A stretch of 64,000 nt of DNA from Stomorhina lunata (Eukaryota > Arthropoda > Insecta > Diptera > Rhiniidae), in NCBI GenBank assembly GCA_933228675.1, contig OW121743.1, positions 62,441,118-62,505,117 of the forward strand. Reading direction: 5' to 3'. The translations under genes and the position numbers were made by a program. The notes beneath the pieces are model-generated. The model did no database searches. It was not told the DNA's origin and saw only the letters and a list, made by a program, of their open reading frames with translations. The stretch's first letter is position 1; every line of letters starts with the position of its first letter. Shown in pieces: positions 25,251-37,594 of this stretch.

Positions 25251-26049
25251 TTAACATTTACAAAAATTATATAAAATATGTAAAAATATCAAATATATTT
25301 CAAATATCTTCTAAAAGCTTTCACCCCTAAAAGTATGCTTTAAAATTAAAAATTCCCAAATAAAAGCTTTTAACAAAGATTTATCCAACAATAAAAACTT
25401 TCTAAATTTTTTTTTAATATTCTTCCTAAAAATTAATATAAATTACTTTACTCTAGTTAGGAATAAATTATTTTAAAAAAATTCTATAATTCCTTTAAGT
25501 TATTCAAAGAAAATTTAATGAATACTTGTTTAAATACTAATTACCTTTAAGAGTATAGCAAAGCAGCCATTGAAAAGCTGACCCTAATAAGGTCCCACAA
25601 AAATAAAGGCAAAAAGTTTTTGGCTGTTTTTGCTGTAAATCAACAATTACCAACACTTGTCCATGGAAGTTTGTTGGCTTTTTGTGGAGGCTGTTGAATT
25701 TGAAATCAATTTACCTATGCACGGACAGACAGACAAATACACACACACATACAAACAAATTTTAGACTAAACATAAATTATACTACAAATTTGTTTAAAA
25801 GGACGCTGAAGTCCTTGTTTTTTTCATGCTTTTGTTATTGTTTTTTGTTGAGAATAAAGCAGCTTATTAAAAATCTCTAAACGTGTTGTTTAAGTAAAAT
25901 AGAAAATAAATAACTAGACAAGAAACGAAAAAGAAGAGGCTAAACAAATATACTTAGTTAACATAATAAAAGGGAAAGGTGGGTAGGTCTGGCGCCTTTA
26001 GATAGGCTATAATTAATTTAGCAAGGAAATAATTTCTTTTTAAAGTCTT
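25251..26049. other. Single-copy interval
   Basis: Unique A/T-rich DNA with an ACACACAC tract at about 25739-25750. The minus-strand frame at 25954-26205 runs into array G and is not a gene. Confidence 0.45.
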
Positions 26050-27450
26050 TTTTTTTTTGCTATAAAAATAGATTTTTTTAAATTTCCTGTGAATGTAGAA
26101 GTTTTTTGACAATTTTTCTAAAATGTAAAAAACTTCATATAAAAATAAAAAATTGTCAAAAATTTCCAAATTAAAATATAAATTTTTCGAAAAATTTCTT
26201 ATCAATATAAAAAACTAGAAAATTTTTGTAAAATTCCTATAAAAATAGAACATTTTTGAAAAACTTCCTATGAATATAGAAAGTTTTTTAAAAATTTCCT
26301 TTAAATATAGAAAATTTTTTAAAAATTTCCTATAAAAATAGAAAATTTTTTAAAAATTTCCTTCAAAAATAGAATATTTTTGAAAAATTTCTTATAAAAA
26401 TAGAAAAATTTTGAAAAAGTTTCTATAAAAACCGAAAATTTTAGAAAAATTTCCTATATATATAGAAAATATTTGAAAAATTTCCTATAAATAAAGAAAT
26501 TTAAAAAAAATTTCCTATAAATATAGAAAAATTTGTAAAAAATTTAGTTTAAATATAGAAAATTTTTGAAAAATTTTTTTAAATATAGAAAAATTTTGAA
26601 AAATTTCCTATAAAAATTAAAAAATTTTGAAAAATTTCCTATAAAAAGAGAAAATTTTTGAAAAATTTCCTATAAAAATAGAAAATTTTTGAAAAATTTC
26701 CTATAAAAATAGAAAATTTTTGAAAAATTTCCTATAAAAATAGAAAATTTTTGAATAATTTCCTCTAAAAATAGAAATTTTTGAAAAATAGGAAATTTTT
26801 GAAATTTTTCTATAAAAATAGAAAATTTTTGAAAAATTTCCTATAAAAATAGAAAATTTTTGAAAAATTTCCTATAAAAATAGAAAATTTTTGAAAAATT
26901 TCCTATAAAAATAGAAAATTTTTGAAAAATTTCCTATAAAAATAAGAAATTTTTGAAAAATTTCCTATACAAATAAGAAATTTTTGAAAAATTTCCTATA
27001 AAAATAAGAAATTTTTGAAAAATTTCCTATAAAAATAAGAAATTTTTGAAAAATTTCCTATAAAAATAAGAAATTTTTGAAAAATTTCCTATAAAAATAA
27101 GAAATTTTTGAAAAATTTCCTATAAAAATAAGAAATTTTTGAAAAATTTCCTATAAAAATGAGAAATTTTTGAAAAATTTCCTATAAAAATAAGAAATTT
27201 TTGAAAAATGTCCTATAAAAATAAGAAATTTTTGAAAAATTTCCTATAAAAATAACAATTTTTTGAAAATCTCCTATAAAAATAAAAAAATTTTTGAAAA
27301 TTTCCAATTAAAATAAGAAATTTTGAAAAAAATTCCTATAAAAATAAAAAATTTTTGAAAAATTTCCTATAAAAATAAGAAATTTTTGAAAAATTTCCTA
27401 TCAAAAAAAATGTTTTGAAAGATTTCCTATAAGAATAGAAAGTTTTTGTA
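26050..27450. repeat. Minisatellite array G, 31-bp unit, with a type switch
   Basis: About 45 units, AATTTTTGAAAAATTTCCTA plus TAAAAATAGAA or TAAAAATAAGA. The left third is diverged. 26640-27240 is nearly uniform and changes from the ATAGAAAATTTTT type to the ATAAGAAATTTTT type at about 26940 with little intermixing. The right-hand type is essentially the array A unit. Confidence 0.95.
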
Positions 27451-27507
27451 TATCTGTTCGAGATTAAGAATCTAGAAAGGAATTAAAAAAAACATGAGAA
27501 TTATCTT

Positions 27508-28116
27508 CTTAAGGTACGGTCAGACTCATTAAACATTTAAATCAAATATTTTGAGTAAAATATTGTCAAAACAATATAATAAAAAATTTGTGGTCACACT
27601 TGCACATTTATTTGACGATTTTTATTTGATAAAATACAGAAAAAATACGTTCAAAGTATAAACAAAAAAACAAGTTTTATTTATGGTCGCACTGAAGATT
27701 AAATATTTTCCCAAAAAATATTTGATCAAATTTTTTCAAAACAAAATTGTGTATCTATCAATTTGTTTCTCAAATTTGATGTTGTTGTTTCTCAAATTTG
27801 ATGTTGTTGTTTCTCAAATTTGATGTTGTTGTTTCTGTTTGAATAGTAAACAATAGAAATGCTCAACTGTTATTTGCCCCTGTTTGATGTTACAAAAATT
27901 TTGTAAGATTAAATAATTATTTGATCAAAATTTAATAAAATATTTGCTCTTGCGTGGTCACATTAGGAAAATTTTTATTTGCTGGCAAATGATTTTGTTT
28001 TGTTCAAATCAACATGTTTCTTGTTTGAACCTCAAAAATATTTTGTGGTCAGACTACGAGGATTAAATATTTGATAATTTCGATTAAATGTTTAATCAAT
28101 GTGACCGTAGCTTTAG
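27508..28116. mobile_element. MITE-1, non-autonomous TIR element, full copy
   Basis: The ends are inverted repeats: CTTAAGGTACGGTCA at 27508-27522 and the complement of CTAAAGCTACGGTCA ending at 28116. Similarity extends inward for about 45 bp through ATTAAACATTTAA and CAAATATTT. The interior holds three copies of a 22-bp repeat around TCTCAAATTTGATG (27767-27840) and repeated TGTGGTCA(C/G)AC words. No coding capacity. The TIR is internally consistent, but I cannot assign a superfamily, and the target duplication is unclear because the flanks are A/T-rich. Confidence 0.8.
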
Positions 28117-30089
28117 GCCTCAAAACCTCTTCCGTTTCCCTCTTCGCACAGACAATACGAATGTATTCGTAACAGCAATTGAAAGAAACTTTATCTAACA
28201 ATTATGCACACGTTAACAACTACCATGAACATTAAAATGGAAATAATCAACCAACCAAGCAACCGATAGACCAAACAAACGCCTGCCACCCTCTCTTAAA
28301 TTCAAATTTAAATCTCAGCAGACCTTTTTAGGAAAAGAAACTTACAAATTCGTACAATTACTAGGCAAAGGTTGAGGTAAAAAGGTAACAAGTAAGGAGA
28401 TGCTATTTAAAATTTTGCTTGCTTTAGCTACTTATTCCTCATAAAATATGAAAATGCAAAAAAAGGAAAATACACGCCAACAACATGAGAACCAGGGAAA
28501 ATATGTAAAATACTTGGGAGCTTTAAAATTTATGCGTCCACTTTGAAATGCCATTATTAGTGTTAAGCCACAAATACGCTAAAATAACATTTTGTTCAAT
28601 ATTTACAATACTAAGGAAAAACCACCTAAAATACAAACACACACACATACAACAACTCATACACATGTCAGTAACATGGCGGTTTTAGTTTAGGTTATGG
28701 CATGAAACAAAAAGGACTTCAATGAATATGAATTTCAGATTATTTTCATGTTCCTTTTTTGGCTTAACAAAGCTCTCTCTGTGTATTCAAATTTATATGT
28801 ATGTGTAAGTGTTTGAGCTTTTGTTTGTATTGTTATTCTTTTAGACGGGAATTTCAAAAAATTTATGCAACAAATATTCAAACTGAAATAACATGAGTGC
28901 GGACCGACACAATGTTACTTCCAGAAAACTTTGTAAAATAACCAAATATAAACGCTAACAATACTCGAGGGTATTGAATTGTTGCTATTGTTTTGTTTAT
29001 TTCGGCTATAGACAAATTAAATATAATATTTTTTTTCTATTTTTACATATTTTTTGGTCGTACATTTTGGGGTACCACGACTTCTGTTTGTATGGCGTAT
29101 TGTTGTTAGGAATTAACAATAAAACAGAAGAAAAATCTGTGTTTCTTAACCCTTTCTGAGGGGTGTCAGTTAGGAAATTTTTTAAAAGACAAACCAATTT
29201 TGAAATGGATGAAAAAGAAAAACGTTTGAAATTGTTAACTCTTTGATATGAATTGAAAGCTTTAAAGCTTAAGCCTATACGAAGTTTGTTTAACTTAAAA
29301 AGCTTTTTCGTTATAATACAATTTTGACAAACTATATGTATAACTGAACTTCAAAAAGCTTTTTAAAACTTTTCTTTATTTATTTTATACTTTTATTTAA
29401 ATTTAGTTTTTTTCCGAAACTAAGCTTTTTTATTTCTTAATCAATTTCACTTGAAAAGGGTAATTTTTATAAAATTAACTTTTTTAATGAGCGTTTTTGT
29501 AATTAAGCTATTAACAGTTTTTTTTCAGAAAAAAACTGTAATTCAAACTTAAGCTTTTACTTATGCCTATATTAAGCACTTTTGACCCCAAAAAGGAAAT
29601 TTTCGTTATAATACTACTTTGACAAACTTTTATATAACTGTAATTCAAAAAGCTTTTTTAAATCTTGCTTTAATTGTTCGATTCAAATTAAAGATTTGAG
29701 TTTATTTTCATACAATTATATAACATTTTACAAAAATTTTACCTTAAAGCTTTTTCACTTCCAATTCAAAGTTAAGCTTTAGCTTATGCTATGCAGTTTT
29801 GACTCTTAAAGGCTCTTCTGACTTAAAGGAAAATTTTGTTTAAATTTAAACTATTGTGAAACCGAACTTAGAAGGCTTAGAAATTTAAGCTAAAAAGAAG
29901 AAAGCTTTTTGATATAAAATGAAAATGTCTTATGTAAAATAAGCTTTTCCAAAACCCACTTCTTTATGTTAAAAGAGGCAATTTTAGTAAAATTAAACTT
30001 ATTTAAAAATTTTGTGTAATTAAGCCTAAAAAAGCTTTTATTAGAAAGCTTTTTCTATCTTATGAAGCATGTTCACTTGTAATAATGTA
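28117..30089. other. Single-copy interval, AAGCTT-rich at right
   Basis: 28117-29160 is unique and comparatively less A/T-rich, with an ACACACACAC tract at about 28638. From 29240 to 30060 AAGCTT-containing words are very frequent (AAAGCTTT, TAAGCTTTT), as at 3160-4090. Short frames at 28974-29197 on both strands are not supported. Confidence 0.45.
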
Positions 30090-31480
30090 TTTCACAATAT
30101 AAAAAATATTTTTTAGCTTAACTTTTACTAAAAATATTTTGTAGCTAAATTTTTACTAAAAATATTTTATAGCAAAATTTTTAATTAAATATATTTTATA
30201 GCTAAATTTTAACAAAAATATATTTTTTAGCAAAACTTTTACGAAAACATTTTTGATCTAAATTTTTCCATAAAAATAATAATACGTCACAATATAAAAA
30301 ATATGTTATAGCTAAATTTTTACTTAAAATATGTTACTGCAAAATTTTTCCTAAAAATACTTAAATTTTTATTTAAAAACATTTTATAGCAAAATTTTTA
30401 CTAAAAATATTTTATAGCAAAATTTTTACTAAGAAAATTTTGATCTAAATTTTCCATAAAAAAATTATGTCACAATGTAAAAAATATTTTATAGCAAAAT
30501 TTTACTTAAAATACTTTATAGCAAAATTTTTACTAATAATTTTTTAAAACAAAATTTTTAATTTAAAATATTTTATAGCAAAATTTTTACTACAAATATT
30601 TTATAGCAAAATTTTTACTAATAATTTTTTATAGCAAAATTTTTACTTAAAAATATTTTATAGCAAAATTTTTACAAAAATATATTTTAAAGCAAAATTT
30701 TTAGAAAAATTTTTTTATGAAAATTTTTCCATAAAAAAAAAGTATGTCACAATATAAAAAATATTTTATAGCAAAATTTTACTTAAAAATATTTTATAGC
30801 AAAATTTTTACTAAAATATATTTTATTGCAAAATTTTTACTAAAAAATTTTTTATCTAAATTTTTCCATAAAAAAATGTCATAATATAAAAAAATATTTT
30901 AAAGCAAAATTTTTACTTAAAAATTGTTTATCTAAATTTTTCTTTAAAAAAATATATTGCAAAAAACTTTCCTTGAAAATTATGTGACAAAATGTTTTTG
31001 CTATAAAATTATTGTATTCAAAATTTTACTATAAAAAATTTTTAAGTTAAAAATTTTCTGTAAATTAAAATTTTTTATACAATTTCGCAAAAAAAAAATG
31101 TAAAAATAATTTTATAAACACATTTTATAGCAAATTTTTCTAACGAAATATTTGATAGTGCTTATATTGTATCGATATTTTTTTATAGCAACAATTTTTT
31201 GATTGAAATTTTTTATAGCAAAAATATTTATATCAATTTTATAGCAAATTTTTTTTATCAAAATATTTTATAGTGCAAATATTTCTATCGAATTTTTTTA
31301 TAACAGAAATATTTTTATCGAAAATTTTTATAGCAAAAATATATTTATCAATTTTATTTAATTTTATAGCAAAATTTTTTCAAGCTTTTTTGTAAAAAAT
31401 GTTATTAGAAAATATTTGTTGGCAAAATTTTGCTACAAGAATATTATAGTAAAAACTTACTAGTAAAAATTGTACATTTT
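30090..31480. repeat. Minisatellite array H, about 28-30-bp units
   Basis: Diverged units of TTTTATAGCAAAATTTTTAC followed by TAAAAATA or similar. A TTTTTCCATAAAAAAA + GTCACAATATAAAAAATA block recurs at about 30256, 30449, 30730 and 30865, suggesting a higher-order repeat of several units. 31130-31400 uses a TATCGAAATATTTTATAG variant. The part from 30867 onward is included in the tandem duplication listed next. Confidence 0.9.
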
Positions 31481-32762
31481 TAATTTTTCGAAAGAAAGTA
31501 GCAGTCGATAAAGAGCTTTTATAATAAAATGGATAAAGAAAGCTTTAGTAATAAATATTATTTATATTGTCGAGCTTTTTGGTCAAAAAATGTTCTTTTT
31601 AAAGCTTTTGTTTTTATTATAATATAAAATTCTAAAATAGACAAATGATTAATATAAAGCTTCTTTTGTAGATATTATTTGCGAAAAAGCATTCTTGAGA
31701 GCTTTTTTATTACTATTAAAGAAATAACTTTCCTCAATCGATTAATTGACACTAAAATTATGGACATACATTTTCACATGTCCACTACCATTTCAAGTGA
31801 CCCCAATCAAACTTTTCATAAAAAAATGTCATAATATAAAAAAATATTTTAAAGCAAAATTTTTACTTAAAAATTGTTTATCTAAATTTTTCTTTAAAAA
31901 AATATATTGCAAAAAACTTTCCTTGAAAATTATGTGACAAAATGTTTTTGCTATAAAATTATTGTATTCAAAATTTTACTATAAAAAATTTTTAAGTTAA
32001 AAATTTTCTGTAAATTAAAATTTTTATACAATTTTGCAAAAAAAAAATTGTAAAAATAATTTTATAAACACATTTTATAGCAAATTTTTCTAACGAAATA
32101 TTTGATAGTGCTTATATTGTATCGAAATTTTTTATAGCAAAAATATTTTGATTGAAATTTTTATAGCAAAAATATTTATATCAATTTTATAGCAATTTTT
32201 TTTATCGAAATATTTTATAGTGCAAATATTTCTATCGAAATTTTTTATAACAGAAATATTTTTATCGAAAATTTTTATAGCAAAAATATATTTATCAATT
32301 TTATTTAATTTTATAGCAAAATTTGTTCAAGCTTTTTTGTAAAAAATGTTATTAGAAAATATTTGCTGGCAAAATTTTGCTACAAAAATATTATAGTAAA
32401 AACTTACTAGAAAAATTGTACATTTTTAATTTTTCGAAAGAAAGTAGCAGTCGATAAAGAGCTTTTATAATAAAATGGATAAAGAAAGCTTTAGTAATAA
32501 ATATTATTTATATTGTCGAGCTTTTTGGTCAAAAAATGTTCTTTTTAAAGCTTTTGTTTTTATTATAATATAAAATTCTAAAATAGACAAATGATTAATA
32601 TAAAGCTTCTTTGGTAGATATTATTTGCGAAAAAGCATTCTTGAGAGCTTTTTTGTTACTATTAAAGAAATAACTTTCCTCAATCGATTAATTGACACTA
32701 AAATTATGGACATACATTTTCACATGTCCACTACCATTTCAAGTGACCCCAATCAAACTTTT
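30867..32762 (+). repeat. Recent 950-bp tandem duplication
   Basis: Unit 1 is 30867-31816 and unit 2 is 31817-32762. Both start CATAAAAAAATGTCATAATA and end TTTCAAGTGACCCCAATCAA + ACTTTT. They differ by only a handful of substitutions and 1-bp length changes. Each unit contains the right part of array H plus about 300 bp of unique sequence. The junction is clean. An assembly artefact (two haplotypes placed end to end) is possible. Confidence 0.93.
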
Positions 32763-34940
32763 CAATAGCAAACATACATATGTATGTACATTTATATTTA
32801 TGTATGTCTTCTATAGATTTTATTTCAATTTATTGAAATAAATATCGTTTGCAAAAAAAATATAAGACCATGATTTCAATGCTTTAAGGTCTTGCTTTTG
32901 CTTCCTCATGCTCTATGTGAATTTTTATTCAGCTCTAGAGAATGTATGTAAATTTTTAAATAAAAGCTTTTATTGTATTTCATAAGCATTCTTTCTTTTA
33001 TACAACAAAAACTACAACAATTTTTGTATAGATTCTTTTTTGCTTTCAATTATTTTTTGGATATCACAACGAATATTATATTTGGCTGCTTGTTTAACAA
33101 CAAAAAAAATCTTCTTTTTCAATTTTATTTTAATTGAAAAATTTTCAATATAATAGAGCCAAAAGTATAGATTTCAATACTAAGGGGCAAAGAAAAAGCT
33201 ACATATAAAAAGTTTTGCTTAGCTTTTGAAATTCTATAAACAAGGCAATTGCTATCATTGTAAAAAGTGTCCTTGACTTCTCTAACAAAAAAAAAAGAAA
33301 TTCTGTAAATTTTAAGTTGTTACAAAGAAATTTGTTTATTTATATAAATTTCCTTAACAAATAACTTGTTAGTTTCTGCAAAAGCTTGCAAACAATTTTA
33401 ATTAGAAAGCTTTAAACTTCAAGGCTAAACAGACAATTTCCTAAGAACTTTACAAAATTTTAAGAAAAACGAAGTTTTTTAAATATCCTTGACTATTTAT
33501 TTTGTTATATTTTGGGGTAAAACTAAAAATATTTTTTCCTCGAAAGTTTCTTGATTAAAAAATAGTTTTGGTTACAATACTTTGTGTCATCCTTCACTAA
33601 TATGTCATTTTTTTAACCCTCGTTATAAAATAATTTCAAATTTATTTTAAACTTTAAAATTAAATTCCAAATATAAAAATTCAAATGTCCTTCCTTCCAG
33701 CATATGTTTATTTAAAATGTCTCTGTTTGAAAGTATTAAAACAAATCTTCTTTAAAATCTGTTATCAATGACAATTGACATTAATACATTAAATTTTGTT
33801 AAGGGTTTACTTTTTCTCTCTTTATAAATTTTATTTTTGGCAAATAACATTTAACCCTTTAAGCCTAGGGGGGCTTTGCGAAAAAAAAAAACAGCAAAAA
33901 CAAACGATCTACAAAATAAAAACGTTTTCAACTGACAAATGCCTTCGTATGAAATTAACAACAAATTTACCCTTTTCAATTGTAAACTGAGACTCTGGGA
34001 CATTAGTTTTGAATTTGAAATGATATTAGACATATGCTGTAGAGGATTTTTCTGTTAAATCTCTTAAATATTGGTTTTCAAATGACTAGATTGCAAAATG
34101 AGGTTTATAGCCAGAGGAAAAAGTTTATTGTGGAAATTTTTCCTTTTTTTTTTTGGCTTAACTAAAGTCTGTAATTTGTGAGAATTTTTTAAGGGAAAGA
34201 GGGAATTATTAATAGCTTTAGGTTATAAAGGGTCAATATAAATATTTAATGATATTTTGAGAATTTTATTTTAAAGCTTATAAAAATCTATTGCAAAGCT
34301 TTGGGACATCTGATACTTAACAAATTGTTCTTAAAAAACTTTCTAACTAAAATAGTTTTTATTCAAAACACTTCCGAATTTAAGTTTTTCTTATAATAGA
34401 ATTTGTGTATAAAAAAAAATATTTTTCTTGTATAAAAAATTGCTACAAGAGCTTGTAATGAAAAGGTTTTTTTAAAAAACACTTTTAAGTGAAACATATT
34501 TCATAAACAATTTTCTCTCCAAAAGCTTTTAATTTAACTAACAAACTTTTTTCAAAGTATTTTTTGTAGTATTCCAAAATGCCTTTAATTAAAGGCTTTT
34601 AAATTGCCTCACTTTTGTTGAATTTGTCATCACTAAAAAAATTACAAAAAGCTGACTTTAAGATAATTCTTAAAAGCCATTTATAAAAAGTCTTTAATGA
34701 AAAGCTTTAAAATTGCCTCATTTACGTTTTGCTCAATTTGTTTTTACTAAAAACATTACAAAAAGGCTAAAATTTAAGAGTATTCTAAAAAGCTCTTTAT
34801 AAAAAGCCTTTAATGCAAAGCTTTACAAATACTTCACTGGCTATTTTTGGGAAAAGTTGACCCTTCCAACTTGTTTTAAAATAAATTTAAAAATTGTATT
34901 TATTTATTTGAAATATAATACAAAGTTAATTTATACGAGT
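32763..34940. other. Single-copy A/T-rich interval
   Basis: Unique DNA. AAGCTTT-type words are again common at 34260-34830. Short frames on both strands at 33796-34033 are chance. No element recognised. Confidence 0.45.
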
Positions 34941-35500
34941 ATTTTTGTGTTTCCGTAAGTTTTTTATATGAGAGCTATGGTCAAATGTTGACCGATTATG
35001 ACAACATTTTGCACACTGACTGGCATTGACATGAGAGTTCCTTGTGCTGAATTTAGTGGCCAAAATCATTACAGTTTATTATTTATTGACATTTATGTGT
35101 ATTTTAGGTGGAATTTAGTCTGTTTCCATTAGTGGATTTGTATGGGAGCTATGGTTAAATGAGAACCGATTTCGTTGAAATTTTACAGACTGAAAAACTA
35201 TCATGTAAATCATCTGTGCTAAATTTCATCATCATATATGTTATAGTTTTTCATTTATTAGCGAATAAGCGATTGGCCTATGTGGGTTATACGGGTGCTA
35301 TGGTAAAATGTAAAACGATTTCGTCTAATTTCAATACCAAAATTTTCCAAGAAACAAAGAATATTTTTGGCAAATTTCAGTGACGTACATCATTTCGTTA
35401 AGATTTTATCGTGCTGTTAACAGACAGACAATCAGGCAGATAGACAGACAGATAGACATATATACAGACAGACAGACTCGTATTATATTTATTTTCCGAA
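34941..35500 (-). repeat. Dispersed muscoid repeat, minus orientation
   Basis: Contains repeated forms of GGGAGCTATGGTTAAATG then ACCGATTT (about 34970, 35140 and 35290), the reverse complement of the CATTTGACCATAGCTCCCAT signature seen at 46340, 51330 and 55500. It ends in a GACAGACAGA tract (35423-35476), matching the CTGTCCGTCC tract of the other copies. The three internal repeats are about 150-170 bp apart. The 74-codon frame at 35159-35383 is part of the repeat. Confidence 0.7.
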
Positions 35501-35827
35501 CAGCTTAAATATTTGCAATCTTTAGTCTTCTGGCTGATATCTCTGTAGACCAAGAAATTGTACTACTTCCACTGGATGGGTTCACTAGTCATCAGCACTG
35601 AGTTAAGAAGGCTTAGTTAGGCAGTTTAAAATATGAGGGGTATCATGTATACCCTAATCTCATGGTAGTCAACGACTCATCAAATGCTGCCTATATGGCA
35701 TATACATATTGCACATACAAATTGGGTTACCTTCTTTGGAAAAAGGATAGTCTAGAAGTGAAAGGTGGTGAAAAGGTGGGATAATGCCTTATATTATTCA
35801 CTACTGCAATTGCGCGTCTTGTTTAAT
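35501..35827. other. Less A/T-rich interval, possible old retroelement
   Basis: Comparatively G/C-rich unique sequence. 35652-35792 is open on + but I cannot place the peptide in a family. Probably a decayed mobile element; low confidence. Confidence 0.3.
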
Positions 35828-36061
35828 GTTCGACAAAATACTGTATTTAAGGTACCGTACTGTACTTAGGCAAGTTCGCTACAAAGTCACATACATAACA
35901 AATTGTTAAATTAAAGTACAGGTACCTTAAAATTTTGGAGTACCTATCAACCTTTATTATAACAAACTTTAACGAAGTACACAAAAAATAACGAACTTCG
36001 TTGTGTACTATAACGTACATTGATGAGTACTATAATGTACTCTATTGTTGAGTACTATAAT
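35828..36061 (+). mobile_element. Partial copy of MITE-3, next to a longer copy
   Basis: From TTCGACAAAATACTGTATTT the sequence parallels the start of the element at 36063: CTGTACTTA, ACAAAGTCA, ATAACAA and ACGAACTTCGTTG occur in the same order. It lacks the right half and ends in repeated AGTACTATAA words directly against the longer copy. It also shows the empty site of the MITE-2 insertion (around 35885-35900). Confidence 0.6.
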
Positions 36062-36062
36062 T

Positions 36063-37085
36063 CAAGGTTCGAAAAAATACTATAAAATACTGTATTTTAA
36101 AGTATCGTTCTGTACTTAAGCATATTCGGTACAAAGTCATATATCTGTGGCTAGGTGCTAAAAAGGCCAATGTAAAAAAAATAGTTTTGAGAAAATTTGA
36201 TTTAAAGTTTTTATTTTTCATATAAATTCATAGTAACATTGCCTAGAAAAACCATTTTAAATCTTTTCTGAGTTAGGTTAGAGATTAGCTGTTGGATCCA
36301 AATATAAGAGCACAAAGAAAGGAATCTAATTCAATGATTACCTCAAAACAGCAAAAAATTGACATCGGCCCTTTTAGCACCAAGCCACAGATATATAACA
36401 ATATATTCAATTTAAGTATAAGTATCTTAAATTGTTGAATTACCTATTCAAATACACAACTTTTATCATAACGAACTTTCACAAAGTACCCCAAAAATAA
36501 CGTACTTCGTTGACTACTAAAAGGTACTTTCTTATATTTATGTGTATATTATAGAAAAATTGTATGACCAATGCAAATACAATTGACATGTAGTTCCAAA
36601 TTGATTGACTGTTTCCATATTGGTAAAATGCCTGATGATTTTAACATGTTTTCTAGTTCAAGTAGGTAGGAGTAGCCATGAGCCAGCATTTTGGTATCCC
36701 TAAGTAATTTATTTACCAAAAAATACCTGTTTAAATCGCTGGTATTGAATATGGTTCTTTAACTAGGAAATGTTGGAGTTTTTTATTATCAAAATATACG
36801 AGATATTTATGAATAACAATACTTCGTCAAAATATTACGAACGCAGCCATTAGTAAATTATCTAAAAATTGGTAACTTAGTACTTTATAGTTCTCTAAAG
36901 TTAACTAAAAAATATTCTAAAATTCCAAAAAACGGTACATTATATAACGTACCGTTCTATTTTTATTGTGCCTTTGTGTACCCAACTTTGTTTCCGACAT
37001 AGTTAGGTACATACAAATAAATAACTTTTGCGTATGTGTTAATTCAGTACAATATAATAAGGTACTGTTTTTTTTCGAACCTTGG
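36063..37085 (+). mobile_element. MITE-3, TIR element with CAAGGTTCGAAAAAA ends
   Basis: Begins CAAGGTTCGAAAAAATAC at 36063 and ends with the inverted GTTTTTTTTCGAACCTTG at 37085. The interior is rich in GTAC words (GGTACC, GTACTGTAC, AGTACTATAA). There is no coding frame. A separate MITE-2 is inserted at about 36145-36390, so the element itself is roughly 770 bp. Superfamily unknown. Confidence 0.65.
36139..36396. mobile_element. MITE-2, nested copy, about 245 bp
   Basis: Inverted ends: CTGTGGCTAGGTGCTAAAAA then GGCCAATGT at the left, and the complement of CTGTGGCTTGGTGCTAAAAG then GGCCGATGT at the right. The flanks are ATATAT on both sides, so the target duplication is short and A/T-rich and the exact border is ambiguous. 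Inserted in MITE-3; the neighbouring partial MITE-3 copy lacks it. A second copy lies at 53337-53577. No coding capacity. Confidence 0.85.
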
Positions 37086-37594
37086 TCATGTCTATCTTTA
37101 GAACATTAAAGTTCTTTGGTTGACGCTTTGTTAAAGCTTTTGATTTACAGATAATTTTATTTCTTACATCGACTGCGTGTTAATGTTGCAGGGTTTAACG
37201 CAGATGAAGGATGCTGTTAATAATTTTAATAGAAATTAATGATTACAGATATTAAAGTTTGCCATGACTGCGGCTCAAACCCAGGAGTTAAGTTGTCGAA
37301 GTTTTAAATACATCAAAGCGATTGCCGGGCAGAGGGCGGTCGGAAATCATTCTCTGGGTACCGATAGAAATATCTGAATATACCTCTGTGTTCTAATATG
37401 ATCTAATATGGTTTCATTCATCGAAATTCGCGAACATTTTTATCATTAAGTCGTTTGCACATTTTTCTTAATCCGCTTAGTAGTTTTAGAGATATCATAA
37501 AATTACACCGAAATACTAAATCTTTAAATTTTTTTTTGTTTGAATTGTAGAATATCTCTGTAACTAACGAGTGGATTAGAAAATATTGTTAATA
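37086..37594. other. Mixed interval with a possible SINE relic
   Basis: 37160-37370 is relatively G/C-rich. Its minus strand contains GGGTTTGAGCC (37273-37283), close to a pol III B box, but I find no convincing A box, so a SINE is only a suggestion. 37380-37594 is unique and contains near-identical phrases (AGATATCATAAAATTACACC, GAATATCTCTGTAACTAACG) of unknown origin. Confidence 0.3.

Noticed and set aside
31746..31937. 63-codon frame at the duplication junction
   Set aside because: Created by joining the end of unit 1 to the start of unit 2; most of it is minisatellite translation.
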